From assembly GCA_045537065.1 (NCBI GenBank), contig JAZSOT010000049.1, forward strand, positions 1-61,289: a stretch of 61,289 bases of DNA, given 5' to 3'. Below are positions 16,433 through 25,002 of the stretch, piece after piece. A program made the translations under genes and the position numbers. The DNA is from RGIG8709 sp045537065. GTDB lineage: Bacteria; Bacillota; Clostridia; Monoglobales; Monoglobaceae. The stretch's first letter is position 1. Each line of letters begins with the position of its first letter. The notes beneath the pieces were generated by a model. That model was not told where the DNA came from. It ran no database searches and saw only the letters and a list, made by a program, of their open reading frames with translations.

Positions 16433-17622
16433 ATGAAAGCAGTAATGTATGGAGCAGGAAATATAGGCAGAGGTTTTATAGGACAGCTTCTTTCGCAGTC
16501 TGGGTATAGTGTGTCTATTATAGATGTTAATAAAGAAATTATAGGTGAACTAAATAAACGCGGAGAGTATATTGTTGAGGTACTTTCAAACGAATCAAAT
16601 GAAGAAGTTACAGTAAAAAATGTATCAGCGGTTGATGGTTTAGATGGAATAGCTGTTGCGGAAGCCATAGCAGGGTGCGATATTATGGCAACAGCCGTAG
16701 GTGTAATATTCTCCCGAGAATTGTTGGAAACATTGCAAATGGTCTGAAAAAACGTTGGGAAAACGGAAATAAAACTCCTCTTAACATAATCATTTGCGAA
16801 AATCTTTTGAATGCAGATAAAATTCTTTCTGAATCAATAAAAAATTTGTTAAATGATGAAGAAAAAAATCTTTTTGATGAGCTTGTTGGTATGGTTGAAG
16901 CATCAATCGGAAGAATGGTTCCTATCCAAACTCCTGAGATGAATAAAAATGATATTTTAAGAGTGTGTGTTGAACCATTTTGCAACCTGATTGTAGATAA
17001 AGATGGATTCAAGGGTGAAATCCCTGCAATTAAAAATATGTCTGCATATGCACCTTTCCAGCTTTATATTGAACGCAAGTTGTTTTTACATAATATGGGA
17101 CATTCTCTCACTGCGTATCTTGGAAACTTAAAAGGTTATGAGTTTATCTGGCAGGCAATAGAGGATACAGAAATTGAGTGTCTGGCACTTCGTGCAATGA
17201 CCGAGTCTGCTCTGGCTCTTTCTATTCGCTATGATGCATCTTTTAAGGCTCTTTATGAACATGTTGAAGATCTTTTATTCCGTTTCACAAACAAAAAGCT
17301 TGGTGATACAGTTTTCCGTGTTGGCCGTGATTTAAATCGTAAACTTTCCAAGGATGACAGACTGATTGGAGCTATACATTCATGTTTGGAAGCGGGTGTA
17401 AAACCGTATGCACTTTATGCTGCTTATGCTGCTGCCACAAAATTTGGTTTTGATGAGGCGTCAAAAATGTCTGCAGATGAAATTATGACAGCTATATCAA
17501 AACTAGACAGAGACAGCGAAGAATATAAGGGTATTATGGAATTTGTAAATGTTTTGGAAAAAGGCGGCTCAATAAAGGATATGATAAACCTTGTAAAATC
17601 CAAAATGGATGCATCTAAGTAA
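16433..17622 (+). pseudogene. mtlD: Frameshifted mannitol-1-phosphate 5-dehydrogenase
   Basis: Starts at an ATG with AAAGGAG upstream: MKAVMYGAGNIGRGFIGQLL is the MtlD N-terminus with its GAGNIGRGF nucleotide motif. Near residue 91 the frame breaks. One A is missing at about 16705 (GTAATATTC where GTAAATATTC would continue the family sequence ATAVGVNILPRIV). The rest, to 17622, is an intact MtlD C-terminal domain with the catalytic region KLFLHNMGHSLTAYLG. With the base restored the product is 396 residues, near normal. The enzyme interconverts mannitol 1-phosphate and fructose 6-phosphate with NAD. As written only two fragments could be made. It is adjacent to a sorE-like gene with its own frameshift. 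Confidence 0.85.
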
Positions 17623-17636
17623 AAGGGATATATGAT

Positions 17637-18140
17637 ATGGAAATTATAGCACAGGTTATAAGCATTGTTGCAATGTTTATGAATATAATGTCATTTCAAT
17701 GTAAAAAAAATCGAAACTTGTTTATAATGATAGGTATTGGAAGTCTTTTTTTTTCAGTTAGCTTTTTAATGCTTGGAGCTTATGTGAGCGCAATATATAA
17801 TATCATAAGTATTATAAGGTCATCCTTAGCATTAAACAAGAAATTTTTTACAAAGAATAGTTTTTATTTGCTTTGTGTTTTATATGTTGTAGGCACAATT
17901 TTTGCGTATGATAATCCTTGGTCTATAGTCCTCTTTGTTGCACAAATAGTTCAGACATATACTATGTGGTTTAAGGATGGTTCAATTATAAGAAAATCAC
18001 AGTATTATTTTGTATCACCGGTGTGGGTTGTTAATAATATAATTGTTTTCTCTATAGGCGGAATTTTGTGTGAACTTTTTATGATGACTTCTGCTTTTAT
18101 ATCATATTTACGTTATAGAAAGACAGGATTTGAAAAGTAA
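17637..18140 (+). CDS. YgjV-type inner membrane protein
   Basis: 167 residues, five or six hydrophobic segments and little else. Two marks fit the YgjV membrane family: NIMSFQCKKNRNLFIMIGIGSLFF near the N-terminus and MWFKDGSIIRKSQYYFVSPVWVVNNI in the middle. The function of the family is not known. It begins 15 bp after the mtlD remnant, so it is probably co-transcribed, and a terminator follows. No catalytic motif is seen. Confidence 0.65.
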   Translation: MEIIAQVISIVAMFMNIMSFQCKKNRNLFIMIGIGSLFFSVSFLMLGAYVSAIYNIISIIRSSLALNKKFFTKNSFYLLCVLYVVGTIFAYDNPWSIVLFVAQIVQTYTMWFKDGSIIRKSQYYFVSPVWVVNNIIVFSIGGILCELFMMTSAFISYLRYRKTGFEK

Positions 18141-18191
18141 ATAAATGAGAAAAAAGTTGTATATTATGATTAAATACCATATACATAAATT

Positions 18192-18216
18192 AAGAGGCGT
18201 TAAGCCTCTTTTTTTT
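18192..18216 (+). terminator. Terminator after the membrane protein gene
   Basis: AAGAGGC and GCCTCTT close a hairpin with loop GTTAA, followed by a run of T. It ends the 13.8-18.1 kb transcription unit. Confidence 0.85.
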
Positions 18217-18273
18217 GTCCATGTAAAATATTTACTAAGTAAATTTTTGCGAATTTTTTAAGAATATCTGCTA

Positions 18274-18303
18274 TTGACATTTTTAATCTGGGTAAATTAT
18301 AAT
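18274..18303 (+). promoter_or_regulatory. Promoter of the 18.4-21.4 kb operon
   Basis: TTGACA (18274-18279) and TATAAT (18298-18303) with an 18-bp spacer. The leader of about 80 nt holds no structure I recognise. Confidence 0.8.
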
Positions 18304-18393
18304 TAAGCTATAAAATACAAATATCCTGTAATATTCTGCAAGCAGGAGAGAAATAAAATTAGGCTGAAGCAGAACAGCAGAATGGAGAATTTT

Positions 18394-19227
18394 ATGAAAA
18401 AATCACAAATTACATATGCGACATGGCCATGGGGAACAAGCACAAAAGAAGATGCGATTCAGGCAGCAAAAGATATAACAGAAATTGGCTATAAAAACTT
18501 TGAAAGCGTTAAGGCGGCAATGTATGCGTATGACCTTGATGCTAAAGAATATAAAGCTATGCTTGATAGCTTTGATTTAAAACCTGTAAGTTTCTATTTC
18601 CATATTCCTGAATTTGGACAGGAAGAAGAGGGGTTATTCAAAAATCTTGAAAAAGAACTTCAGTTTGCTGCAGATATGGGTGTTTCTCTTGCCACACTTC
18701 AGGGAACCTTTGGAAGACCTGAGGTTATGGATAAAAAAGCTAAGGAACATAACTTAAATACAATGGTTAGATTTGCAAAGCTTGCAAAACAGTTTGGTAT
18801 TAAAACAAATGTTCATCCTCATGTTAACACATATTATATGTTTGAAGATGAAATTGATTATGTAATGGAAAATTCAGATAAAGATTTGCTATACTTTGCT
18901 CCTGACACAGCTCATATATCAGCTGCAGGTGCAGATCCTGTTGAAGTAATTAAAAGATACGCAGATAGAATAAGATTTACACATCTTAAGGATTATAAAT
19001 TAAGTGATGAGGTTACAGATTCAGGTTGGGTTGATTCAGGTGTACCGATTATGACTTGTTTCCATCCTCTTGGCAAAGGAACTGTTAACTTCCCTGAAAT
19101 ATTTAAGATTTTAGATTCTGTTAATTATGACGGACCTTTGTGTATTGAACTTGATAAACCTCCGGTTTCAAATGTAGAAAGTGCAAAAGCTAACTTTGAT
19201 TATATTTCAAAATTACTTGAAGACTAG
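18394..19227 (+). CDS. Sugar phosphate isomerase/epimerase (xylose-isomerase-like TIM barrel)
   Basis: 277 residues from the ATG at 18394, which has GGAGA five bases upstream; an earlier ATG at 18382 has no ribosome binding site. The fold is an AP endonuclease 2 / xylose isomerase-like TIM barrel with metal-site residues in NVHPHVNTYY, FAPDTAHISAAG, FTHLKDYK and the final CIELDKPP. This is the pattern of IolE/IolI- and EboC-type epimerases and dehydratases, which act on keto-sugars or inosose. It lies 14 bp upstream of a Gfo/Idh/MocA dehydrogenase, the usual partner: the dehydrogenase makes a keto-sugar and this enzyme isomerises or dehydrates it. The substrate is unknown. Confidence 0.82.
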   Translation: MKKSQITYATWPWGTSTKEDAIQAAKDITEIGYKNFESVKAAMYAYDLDAKEYKAMLDSFDLKPVSFYFHIPEFGQEEEGLFKNLEKELQFAADMGVSLATLQGTFGRPEVMDKKAKEHNLNTMVRFAKLAKQFGIKTNVHPHVNTYYMFEDEIDYVMENSDKDLLYFAPDTAHISAAGADPVEVIKRYADRIRFTHLKDYKLSDEVTDSGWVDSGVPIMTCFHPLGKGTVNFPEIFKILDSVNYDGPLCIELDKPPVSNVESAKANFDYISKLLED

Positions 19228-19241
19228 GAGAGGTAACGGAA

Positions 19242-20387
19242 ATGAAAAAGATTAAAGTTGGTATAATCGGAATGGGCTATATTGGTGAAAGCCATATAGA
19301 AGCAGTCCGCAGAATAGGTTTTTGTGAGGTTTATGCAATTGTTGATACAAATGCAGAGCTTGCAAAGGCTAAAGCTGACTATTACGGAATTGAAAAATGC
19401 TATACAAGTATTGAAGAACTTTTAAACGATCCTGAAATTGATGCAGTACATAATTGTACACCAAATTTTCTTCATTTATCAATAAATAAAGAGATTATTA
19501 AATCAGGAAAGCATCTTTTAAGCGAAAAGCCTCTTTGTATGAATTATGAAGAAGCAAAAGAACTTGTTGAGCTTAAAAAAGAATATCCCGACAGTATTGC
19601 GGGAGTAAACTTTAACTATCGTTTAAATCCAATGGTACAGGAAACAAAAAACAGAATTGCCGATGGTAAAATAGGTGATGTGAGAATAATAACGGGCTCA
19701 TATCAACAGGACTGGCTTTTATATGACACAGATTACAGCTGGCGTTTAGAGCCAGAGGTTTCCGGAATTTCCTGTGCTATAGCAGATATTGGTTCTCATT
19801 GGATGGATGCTATTCAGCACGTTACAGGACATAAAATTACAGAAGTTATGTCAGACCTTAAGACAATCATTCCTGTTCGTAAAAAACCAAAAAAACAGAC
19901 AGAAACATTCACAAGTAATGTTCCTGCAGAGTTTGATGAGGTTGAGGTTAAGAACGAAGATTATGGTGCAGTATTATTCCACACGGATAAAGGAGCAACA
20001 GGAGTTTATCATGTATCAGAACTTGCTGCAGGTCACGGTTGTTATTTTAACTTTGAAATAAATGGTTCAAAGGCTTCTGTTAAGTGGAATCAGGAAGAAA
20101 ATGACAGACTGTGGATGGGTTTCCGTGACGATGATAATCGTCTTATAATCCGTAATCCCAATAATATGTCAGATGAAGCTAAGCCATATACTGCTCTTGC
20201 TATGGGACATCCTGAAGGATGGAACGATGCATTTAAAGGAAATATATATGCTTTTTATAAGTATATATATGACGGTATGCAGGGTGAACCTGTTTTCTCA
20301 ACTTTGGAACAGGCTGCATACGTTGTTAAATTAACAGAAGCTGTTGTTAAAAGCAGCAAAATAAAATCTTGGGTAAAAATTGATTAA
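19242..20387 (+). CDS. Gfo/Idh/MocA-family oxidoreductase
   Basis: 381 residues. The N-terminal VGIIGMGYIGESHIEAVRR gives a clear GxGxxG Rossmann motif. LLSEKPLC holds the EKP lysine. The C-terminal domain (GVNFNYRLNPMVQETK, DIGSHWMDAIQHVTG with the catalytic Asp and His) is that of inositol- and sugar-dehydrogenase-type members. A GAGAGGTAAC site precedes the ATG. It sits between two TIM-barrel isomerase genes with 14- and 22-bp gaps, which suggests a short pathway: oxidation of a sugar ring hydroxyl, then isomerisation. There is no transporter in the operon. Confidence 0.87.
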   Translation: MKKIKVGIIGMGYIGESHIEAVRRIGFCEVYAIVDTNAELAKAKADYYGIEKCYTSIEELLNDPEIDAVHNCTPNFLHLSINKEIIKSGKHLLSEKPLCMNYEEAKELVELKKEYPDSIAGVNFNYRLNPMVQETKNRIADGKIGDVRIITGSYQQDWLLYDTDYSWRLEPEVSGISCAIADIGSHWMDAIQHVTGHKITEVMSDLKTIIPVRKKPKKQTETFTSNVPAEFDEVEVKNEDYGAVLFHTDKGATGVYHVSELAAGHGCYFNFEINGSKASVKWNQEENDRLWMGFRDDDNRLIIRNPNNMSDEAKPYTALAMGHPEGWNDAFKGNIYAFYKYIYDGMQGEPVFSTLEQAAYVVKLTEAVVKSSKIKSWVKID

Positions 20388-20409
20388 TAAAAATATAGGG
20401 GGAATAAAA

Positions 20410-21441
20410 ATGAGTAAATTTAAGTTTTCAGTTGGACCTTGGAACGTACATTCAGGTGCAGATTCTTATGGTCCTGCAGTAAGGGATGAAATTCCTTTCG
20501 AGGAAAAAATCAAAAAGTTTAAGGATATGGGCTTTGATGCTATTCAGTTCCATGATGATGATGCAGTTCCGAATATGAACGAACTTTCAGAAGCAGAAAT
20601 CATCGAAGAGGCAAAGAAAGTAAAAGCACTACTTGATAAGTATGATTTAAAAGCAGAATTTGTTGCTCCTCGTCTATGGATGGATCCTCATACAACAGAT
20701 GGCGGTTTCACATCAAATAGTGAAGAGGACAGAGAATTTGCTATGTGGAGAGCATACCGCTCAATTGATATAGCAAATGCACTTGGATGTGATAAGATTG
20801 TTTTATGGCTTGCAAGAGAAGGTACACTTTGCTATGAAAGTAAGAGTCCTGTTGAGTCAACAAACAAGCTTATTGATGCTATTAATAAAATGCTTGATTA
20901 TGACAAGAATATCAAGATTATGATTGAAACAAAACCAAATGAACCAATTGACAGAAGCGTATGTCCGACTCTTGGACATTGTATGGCAGTTTCTGCTGCA
21001 TCAAAAGATCCTTCTCGTGTAGGCGGTCTTTTAGAATCAGCACATGCTATGCTTGCAGGTCTTGACCCAGCATCTGAAATTGGATTTGCAATGGCAATGG
21101 GCAAGCTTTGGGGTGTTCATCTAAATGACCAGAATGGAATGAAATTTGACCAGGATAAGAGTTTCGGCGTTGAAAATCTTCGTGCGGCATTTAATCAGGT
21201 TAAGCTTCTTCTTGAAAATGGCTACGGTTCAAATGGTGAATATATTGGTCTTGATGTTAAAGCTATGAGAACAGAAAAGCAGGAAGGCTCATATCAGCAT
21301 CTTGAAAACAGCTTAAAAATATTTAAGGCTCTCGAAAAGAAAGCTGAAAAATTTAACTATGAATATCAGAAAAAGTGCGTAGAGGAAAGAGATTATGAAA
21401 AACTTGAACTTTACGTTATGGAACTTTTAATGGGTGAATAA
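20410..21441 (+). CDS. Class I xylose isomerase-like protein
   Basis: 343 residues from the ATG at 20410 behind AGGGGGA; an in-frame TTG upstream lies within the end of the previous gene. It resembles the short class I xylose isomerases of actinomycetes: FSVGPWNVHSG at the N-terminus, GFDAIQFHDDD, FTSN, IETKPNEP with a metal Glu, ESAHAM, GVHLNDQNGMKFDQD with the metal-binding Asp residues, and a terminal region of helices. The known enzymes have about 388 residues and a longer C-terminal arm; this one is shorter there. The active-site metal residues are kept, so aldose-ketose isomerisation is likely, but the natural sugar may not be xylose because no xylulokinase is nearby. Confidence 0.8.
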   Translation: MSKFKFSVGPWNVHSGADSYGPAVRDEIPFEEKIKKFKDMGFDAIQFHDDDAVPNMNELSEAEIIEEAKKVKALLDKYDLKAEFVAPRLWMDPHTTDGGFTSNSEEDREFAMWRAYRSIDIANALGCDKIVLWLAREGTLCYESKSPVESTNKLIDAINKMLDYDKNIKIMIETKPNEPIDRSVCPTLGHCMAVSAASKDPSRVGGLLESAHAMLAGLDPASEIGFAMAMGKLWGVHLNDQNGMKFDQDKSFGVENLRAAFNQVKLLLENGYGSNGEYIGLDVKAMRTEKQEGSYQHLENSLKIFKALEKKAEKFNYEYQKKCVEERDYEKLELYVMELLMGE

Positions 21442-21452
21442 TCTGACTTTGA

Positions 21453-21486
21453 AAAACACCGAAATACATAAGTATTTCGGTGTTTT
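21453..21486. terminator. Bidirectional terminator between convergent genes
   Basis: AAAACACCGAAATAC pairs perfectly with GTATTTCGGTGTTTT around ATAA. The T run on one strand and the A run on the other let it serve both the isomerase operon and the AraC gene at 21493-22347. Confidence 0.88.
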
Positions 21487-21492
21487 TTATTT

Positions 21493-22347
21493 TTATAAAT
21501 TTAAACTTTTTATATATTCTTTTGGTGTTATATTTTTATATTTTTTAAATGTCCTGCAAAAATAACTTAAATTGTTAAATCCGCTTTCGTAGGCAGCGTA
21601 AGTGATGTTTTTCTTGTTGATGGTCATTTCATTACATGCCTTTTCAATTCTTAGTTCGTTTATATATGTTATTGGAGTTTTAGAGGTGTATTCTTTAAAA
21701 ATTCTGCAAAGGTATTTTTCGCTAAATCCTGAAATTGATGAAAGCATTTTGAGGGTAATTGGCTCTGTATAGTTTTTTTCAATCCACTTTATAAGATGTG
21801 TTATAGCTTCTATCTGCGGGGAATGATTTGTTTTGTCTGTAGGACTTATATTTTCTGTAGAATAGAGCTTTAAAAAGGTTTCGAATAGAAGACTATATAC
21901 TTTTAATTCATAGAAAGGCTCTTTTTCTTTCATTATGTCAAATAGATTGTTTATTATTTGACCGGTTTCACATGAATTATTAATTTGGACACTGTTTATT
22001 TTTACTGTTGAGTTAAATATTGGTAAAATAAATTTTTCTATAACATCATTTTCTTTTTTAGTAAGCATATTTAAGTCAAAGACAATACATTCATATATGC
22101 AATGCTTTGGTTCGCCTCTATGTAGAACTCCGCTTTCCACAAGCAGAATATCACCTGCAGTCAGAAAATATTCTGTGCTGTTCAAATAAATATTAATGTT
22201 TCCACTTATAATCCTAATAATTTCAAAGTCTCTGTGCCAATGTGCAGGCATAATATATTGATGGTGTTTTTTATCTATATAATAGTATTGAATTGGAAAA
22301 TTGGAGGAGCCATGACGTTTTTTTTCTATATAGGTTATTGAATTCAT
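21493..22347 (-). CDS. AraC-family regulator of the fucose operon (probable)
   Basis: 284 residues. The cupin N-terminus (IMPAHWHRDFEIIRIISG, then LTAGDILLVESGVLHRGEP) precedes two C-terminal helix-turn-helix units (ITLKMLSSISGFSEKYLCRIF and ITYAAYESGFNNLSYFCRTF) and the closing NITPKEYI signature. An AGGAGAAAAAA site precedes the ATG. It is divergent from fucI with 125 bp between the starts, so it is the natural candidate to control L-fucose use. The 125 bp hold an inverted repeat that could be its site. The regulatory link is inferred from position. Confidence 0.87.
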   Translation of the reverse strand: MNSITYIEKKRHGSSNFPIQYYYIDKKHHQYIMPAHWHRDFEIIRIISGNINIYLNSTEYFLTAGDILLVESGVLHRGEPKHCIYECIVFDLNMLTKKENDVIEKFILPIFNSTVKINSVQINNSCETGQIINNLFDIMKEKEPFYELKVYSLLFETFLKLYSTENISPTDKTNHSPQIEAITHLIKWIEKNYTEPITLKMLSSISGFSEKYLCRIFKEYTSKTPITYINELRIEKACNEMTINKKNITYAAYESGFNNLSYFCRTFKKYKNITPKEYIKSLNL

Positions 22348-22399
22348 TTTTTTCTCCTAAAAAGTGAATTTTGTTATATTTTCAAGTGATAATTGTACA

Positions 22400-22422
22400 A
22401 GTATTATAACATATCTAATACT
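22400..22422. promoter_or_regulatory. Inverted repeat in the araC-fucI intergenic region
   Basis: AGTATTA (22400-22406) and TAATACT (22416-22422) with a 9-bp spacer, overlapping a TATAAT-like sequence at 22423-22428. A good -35 box is not seen, which fits an activator-dependent promoter for fucI. The operator role is inferred. Confidence 0.45.
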
Positions 22423-22472
22423 ATAATACAAGTATAAAGGTGAAAAATTATTAAAAAACAGGAGGTTTTTTT

Positions 22473-24266
22473 ATGGCAAAAAATAGACTTATAGGTGATT
22501 ATCCTGTTATAGGAATAAGACCTGTAATTGATGGAAGACGTGGCCCTTTAAAAGTCAGAGAATCGCTTGAAGACCAGACAATGGGTATGGCAAATGCTGC
22601 TAAAAAACTTATTGAAAGCAATATTTGCTATTCAAATGGAGAACCTGTTAAGGTTGTTATAGCAGACACAACTATCGGAAGAGTAGCAGAAACTGCAGCT
22701 TGTGCCGATAAATTCCGTAAGGAAGGTGTTGATATAACACTAACAGTAACACCTTGCTGGTGTTATGGTGCAGAAACCATGGATATGGATAAAAACACAA
22801 TAAAAGCTGTTTGGGGATTTAACGGAACTGAAAGACCGGGTGCAGTTTACCTTGCATCTGTTCTTGCAACTCATGCACAGAAGGGTCTTCCTGCTTTTGG
22901 AATTTACGGACATGATGTACAAAATGCAGATGATACAAGTATTCCCTGTGATGTAGAGGAAAAGATACTTCGTTTTGCAAGAGCTTCTGTTGCTGCTGCA
23001 ACTATGCGTGGAAAATCATATTTACAGATAGGTTCAATCTGTATGGGTATCGGTGGTTCTATCATTAGTCCTGAATTTATAGAAGAATATCTTGGAATGA
23101 GAGTTGAATCTGTTGACGAGGTGGAAATTATTCGCAGAATGACAGAAGAAATTTATGATAAGGATGAATATGAAAAAGCTCTAGAATGGACAAAGAATAA
23201 CTGTATAGAAGGTTTTGATAAAAACCCCGAAAACTTACAGAGAACAAGAGATGAAAAAGACAGCGACTGGGAATTTGTTGTTAAAATGATGGTTATTATT
23301 AAGGACCTTATGAATGGAAATGACAAACTTCCAAAAGGCTGCGAAGAAGAAATGGTTGGACATAATGCTATTGCTGCCGGTTTCCAGGGACAAAGACAGT
23401 GGACTGACTTTTATCCCAATGCAGACTTTGCCGAAGCGTTATTAAACACATCTTTTGACTGGAATGGGGCAAGAGAACCTTATATTCTTGCAACAGAAAA
23501 TGATTGTCTCAATGGTATCAGTATGTTATTTATGAAACTTCTTACAAATCGTCCGCAGATGTTTGCAGATGTTCGTACATATTGGAGCGGAGACTCTGTA
23601 AAGAAAGCTACAGGATATGATATTGAGGGAAAAGCAAAAGATGCCGATGGTTTTATCCATTTAATTAATTCAGGAGCTTGTTGTCTTGATGCGAACGGAG
23701 AGGCTCTTGATGAAAATGGTAATGGAATAATAAAGAAGTGGTATGAAGTAACTGAAAAAGACCAAAAAGCAATAATGGAAAATACAACATGGAATTATGC
23801 TGATCTTGGATATTTTAGAGGCGGTGGATATTCTTCACGTTTTGAAACAAGAGCCGAAATGCCTGCAACTATGATAAGACTAAATCTTGTTAAAGGCGTA
23901 GGACCAGTTGTGCAGATTGCAGAAGGCTGGACTGTTGCACTTCCTGAAAAGGTATCTGATACATTATGGAAGCGTACTGACTATACATGGCCTTGTACTT
24001 GGTTTGCTCCTCGTTGCACAGGTGAGGGTGCGTTTAAAACTGCTTATGATGTAATGAACAACTGGGGTGCAAATCACGGTGCGATTTCGTACGGACACAT
24101 AGGAGCTGATATTATAACGCTTTGTTCAATGCTTAGAATACCTGTATGTATGCACAATGTACCTGAAGAAGAAATATTCAGACCCGCAAGCTGGAATGCA
24201 TTTGGAATGGATAAAGAAGGTGCTGACTACAGAGCTTGTGCTGCATACGGACCACTTTATAAATAA
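22473..24266 (+). CDS. fucI: L-fucose isomerase
   Basis: 597 residues, the normal FucI length. It converts L-fucose to L-fuculose (and D-arabinose to D-ribulose) in the cytoplasm using Mn2+. The family's features run throughout: IGIRPVIDGRRGPLKVRESLE, ITLTVTPCWCYGAETMDMD, WGFNGTERPGAVYLASVLA, SYLQIGSICMGIGGSI, ATENDCLNG with metal ligands, and GANHGAISYGHIGADIITLCSMLRIPV near the C-terminus. ACAGGAGG precedes the ATG. It begins a three-gene operon with an aldolase and a kinase that completes fucose breakdown to DHAP and L-lactaldehyde. No fucose mutarotase or permease is present here. Confidence 0.95.
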   Translation: MAKNRLIGDYPVIGIRPVIDGRRGPLKVRESLEDQTMGMANAAKKLIESNICYSNGEPVKVVIADTTIGRVAETAACADKFRKEGVDITLTVTPCWCYGAETMDMDKNTIKAVWGFNGTERPGAVYLASVLATHAQKGLPAFGIYGHDVQNADDTSIPCDVEEKILRFARASVAAATMRGKSYLQIGSICMGIGGSIISPEFIEEYLGMRVESVDEVEIIRRMTEEIYDKDEYEKALEWTKNNCIEGFDKNPENLQRTRDEKDSDWEFVVKMMVIIKDLMNGNDKLPKGCEEEMVGHNAIAAGFQGQRQWTDFYPNADFAEALLNTSFDWNGAREPYILATENDCLNGISMLFMKLLTNRPQMFADVRTYWSGDSVKKATGYDIEGKAKDADGFIHLINSGACCLDANGEALDENGNGIIKKWYEVTEKDQKAIMENTTWNYADLGYFRGGGYSSRFETRAEMPATMIRLNLVKGVGPVVQIAEGWTVALPEKVSDTLWKRTDYTWPCTWFAPRCTGEGAFKTAYDVMNNWGANHGAISYGHIGADIITLCSMLRIPVCMHNVPEEEIFRPASWNAFGMDKEGADYRACAAYGPLYK

Positions 24267-24285
24267 TTAAGAGGAGAGAGATAAT

Positions 24286-24969
24286 ATGAAATATATGGAT
24301 ATAAGAGAGCAAATGTGTGATGTTTGTCACAAAATGTGGCAGCTTGGATGGGTTGCAGCAAATGACGGAAATGTTTCTGTGAAATTACCTGACGGTAATT
24401 TTATGGCTACTCCAACAGGGATAAGTAAAAGCTTTATAACTCCTGAAAAACTTGTTATTATTAATGAAAACGGAGAAGTGCTGGAGGGAGAAGAGGGATA
24501 TAAGCCGTCAAGTGAAATTAAAATGCATCTTCGTTGTTATAAAGAAAGAGATGATGTGGGAGCTGTGGTTCATGCCCATCCGCCAACAGCAACAGGGTAT
24601 GCAGTTGCGGGAAAAAGTCTTGATGAATATTCAATGATAGAAACGGTAATTGCAATTGGCTCAATTCCGCTTACCCCATACGGAACACCAAGTACAAATG
24701 AGGTTCCGGAGGCTATTGCTCCATACCTTAAAGAACATGATGTTTTTCTTTTGCAAAACCATGGGGCACTTACAGTAGGTACAGATTTGATAACTGCCTA
24801 TTATCGCATGGAAACACTTGAATTGTTTGCGAAAATTTCATTAACAGCTCATCTCTTAGGCGGAGCACAAGAAATTGAAAAACCGCAAATTGACAAGCTT
24901 TTATATTTAAGAGAAAATTATTATAAGGTAACAGGAAAGCATCCAGGCTATAAGAAATATAACAAGTAG
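24286..24969 (+). CDS. fucA: L-fuculose-phosphate aldolase (class II aldolase family)
   Basis: 227 residues. Class II aldolase/adducin family enzyme that splits L-fuculose 1-phosphate into dihydroxyacetone phosphate and L-lactaldehyde. The zinc ligands and catalytic Glu are visible: SEIKMHLRCY with the Glu, VVHAHPP with two His, and LLQNHGALTVG with the third His. GNVSVKLPDG is the phosphate-binding Asn/Ser loop. It is 19 bp after fucI with a GAGGAGAGAG site. Its order fucI-fucA-kinase supports fuculose over rhamnulose as substrate, but the family also includes other aldolases. Confidence 0.88.
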   Translation: MKYMDIREQMCDVCHKMWQLGWVAANDGNVSVKLPDGNFMATPTGISKSFITPEKLVIINENGEVLEGEEGYKPSSEIKMHLRCYKERDDVGAVVHAHPPTATGYAVAGKSLDEYSMIETVIAIGSIPLTPYGTPSTNEVPEAIAPYLKEHDVFLLQNHGALTVGTDLITAYYRMETLELFAKISLTAHLLGGAQEIEKPQIDKLLYLRENYYKVTGKHPGYKKYNK

Positions 24970-25002
24970 AACATATTAAACAGAGAGAAGAGAGGTAATA
25001 AT

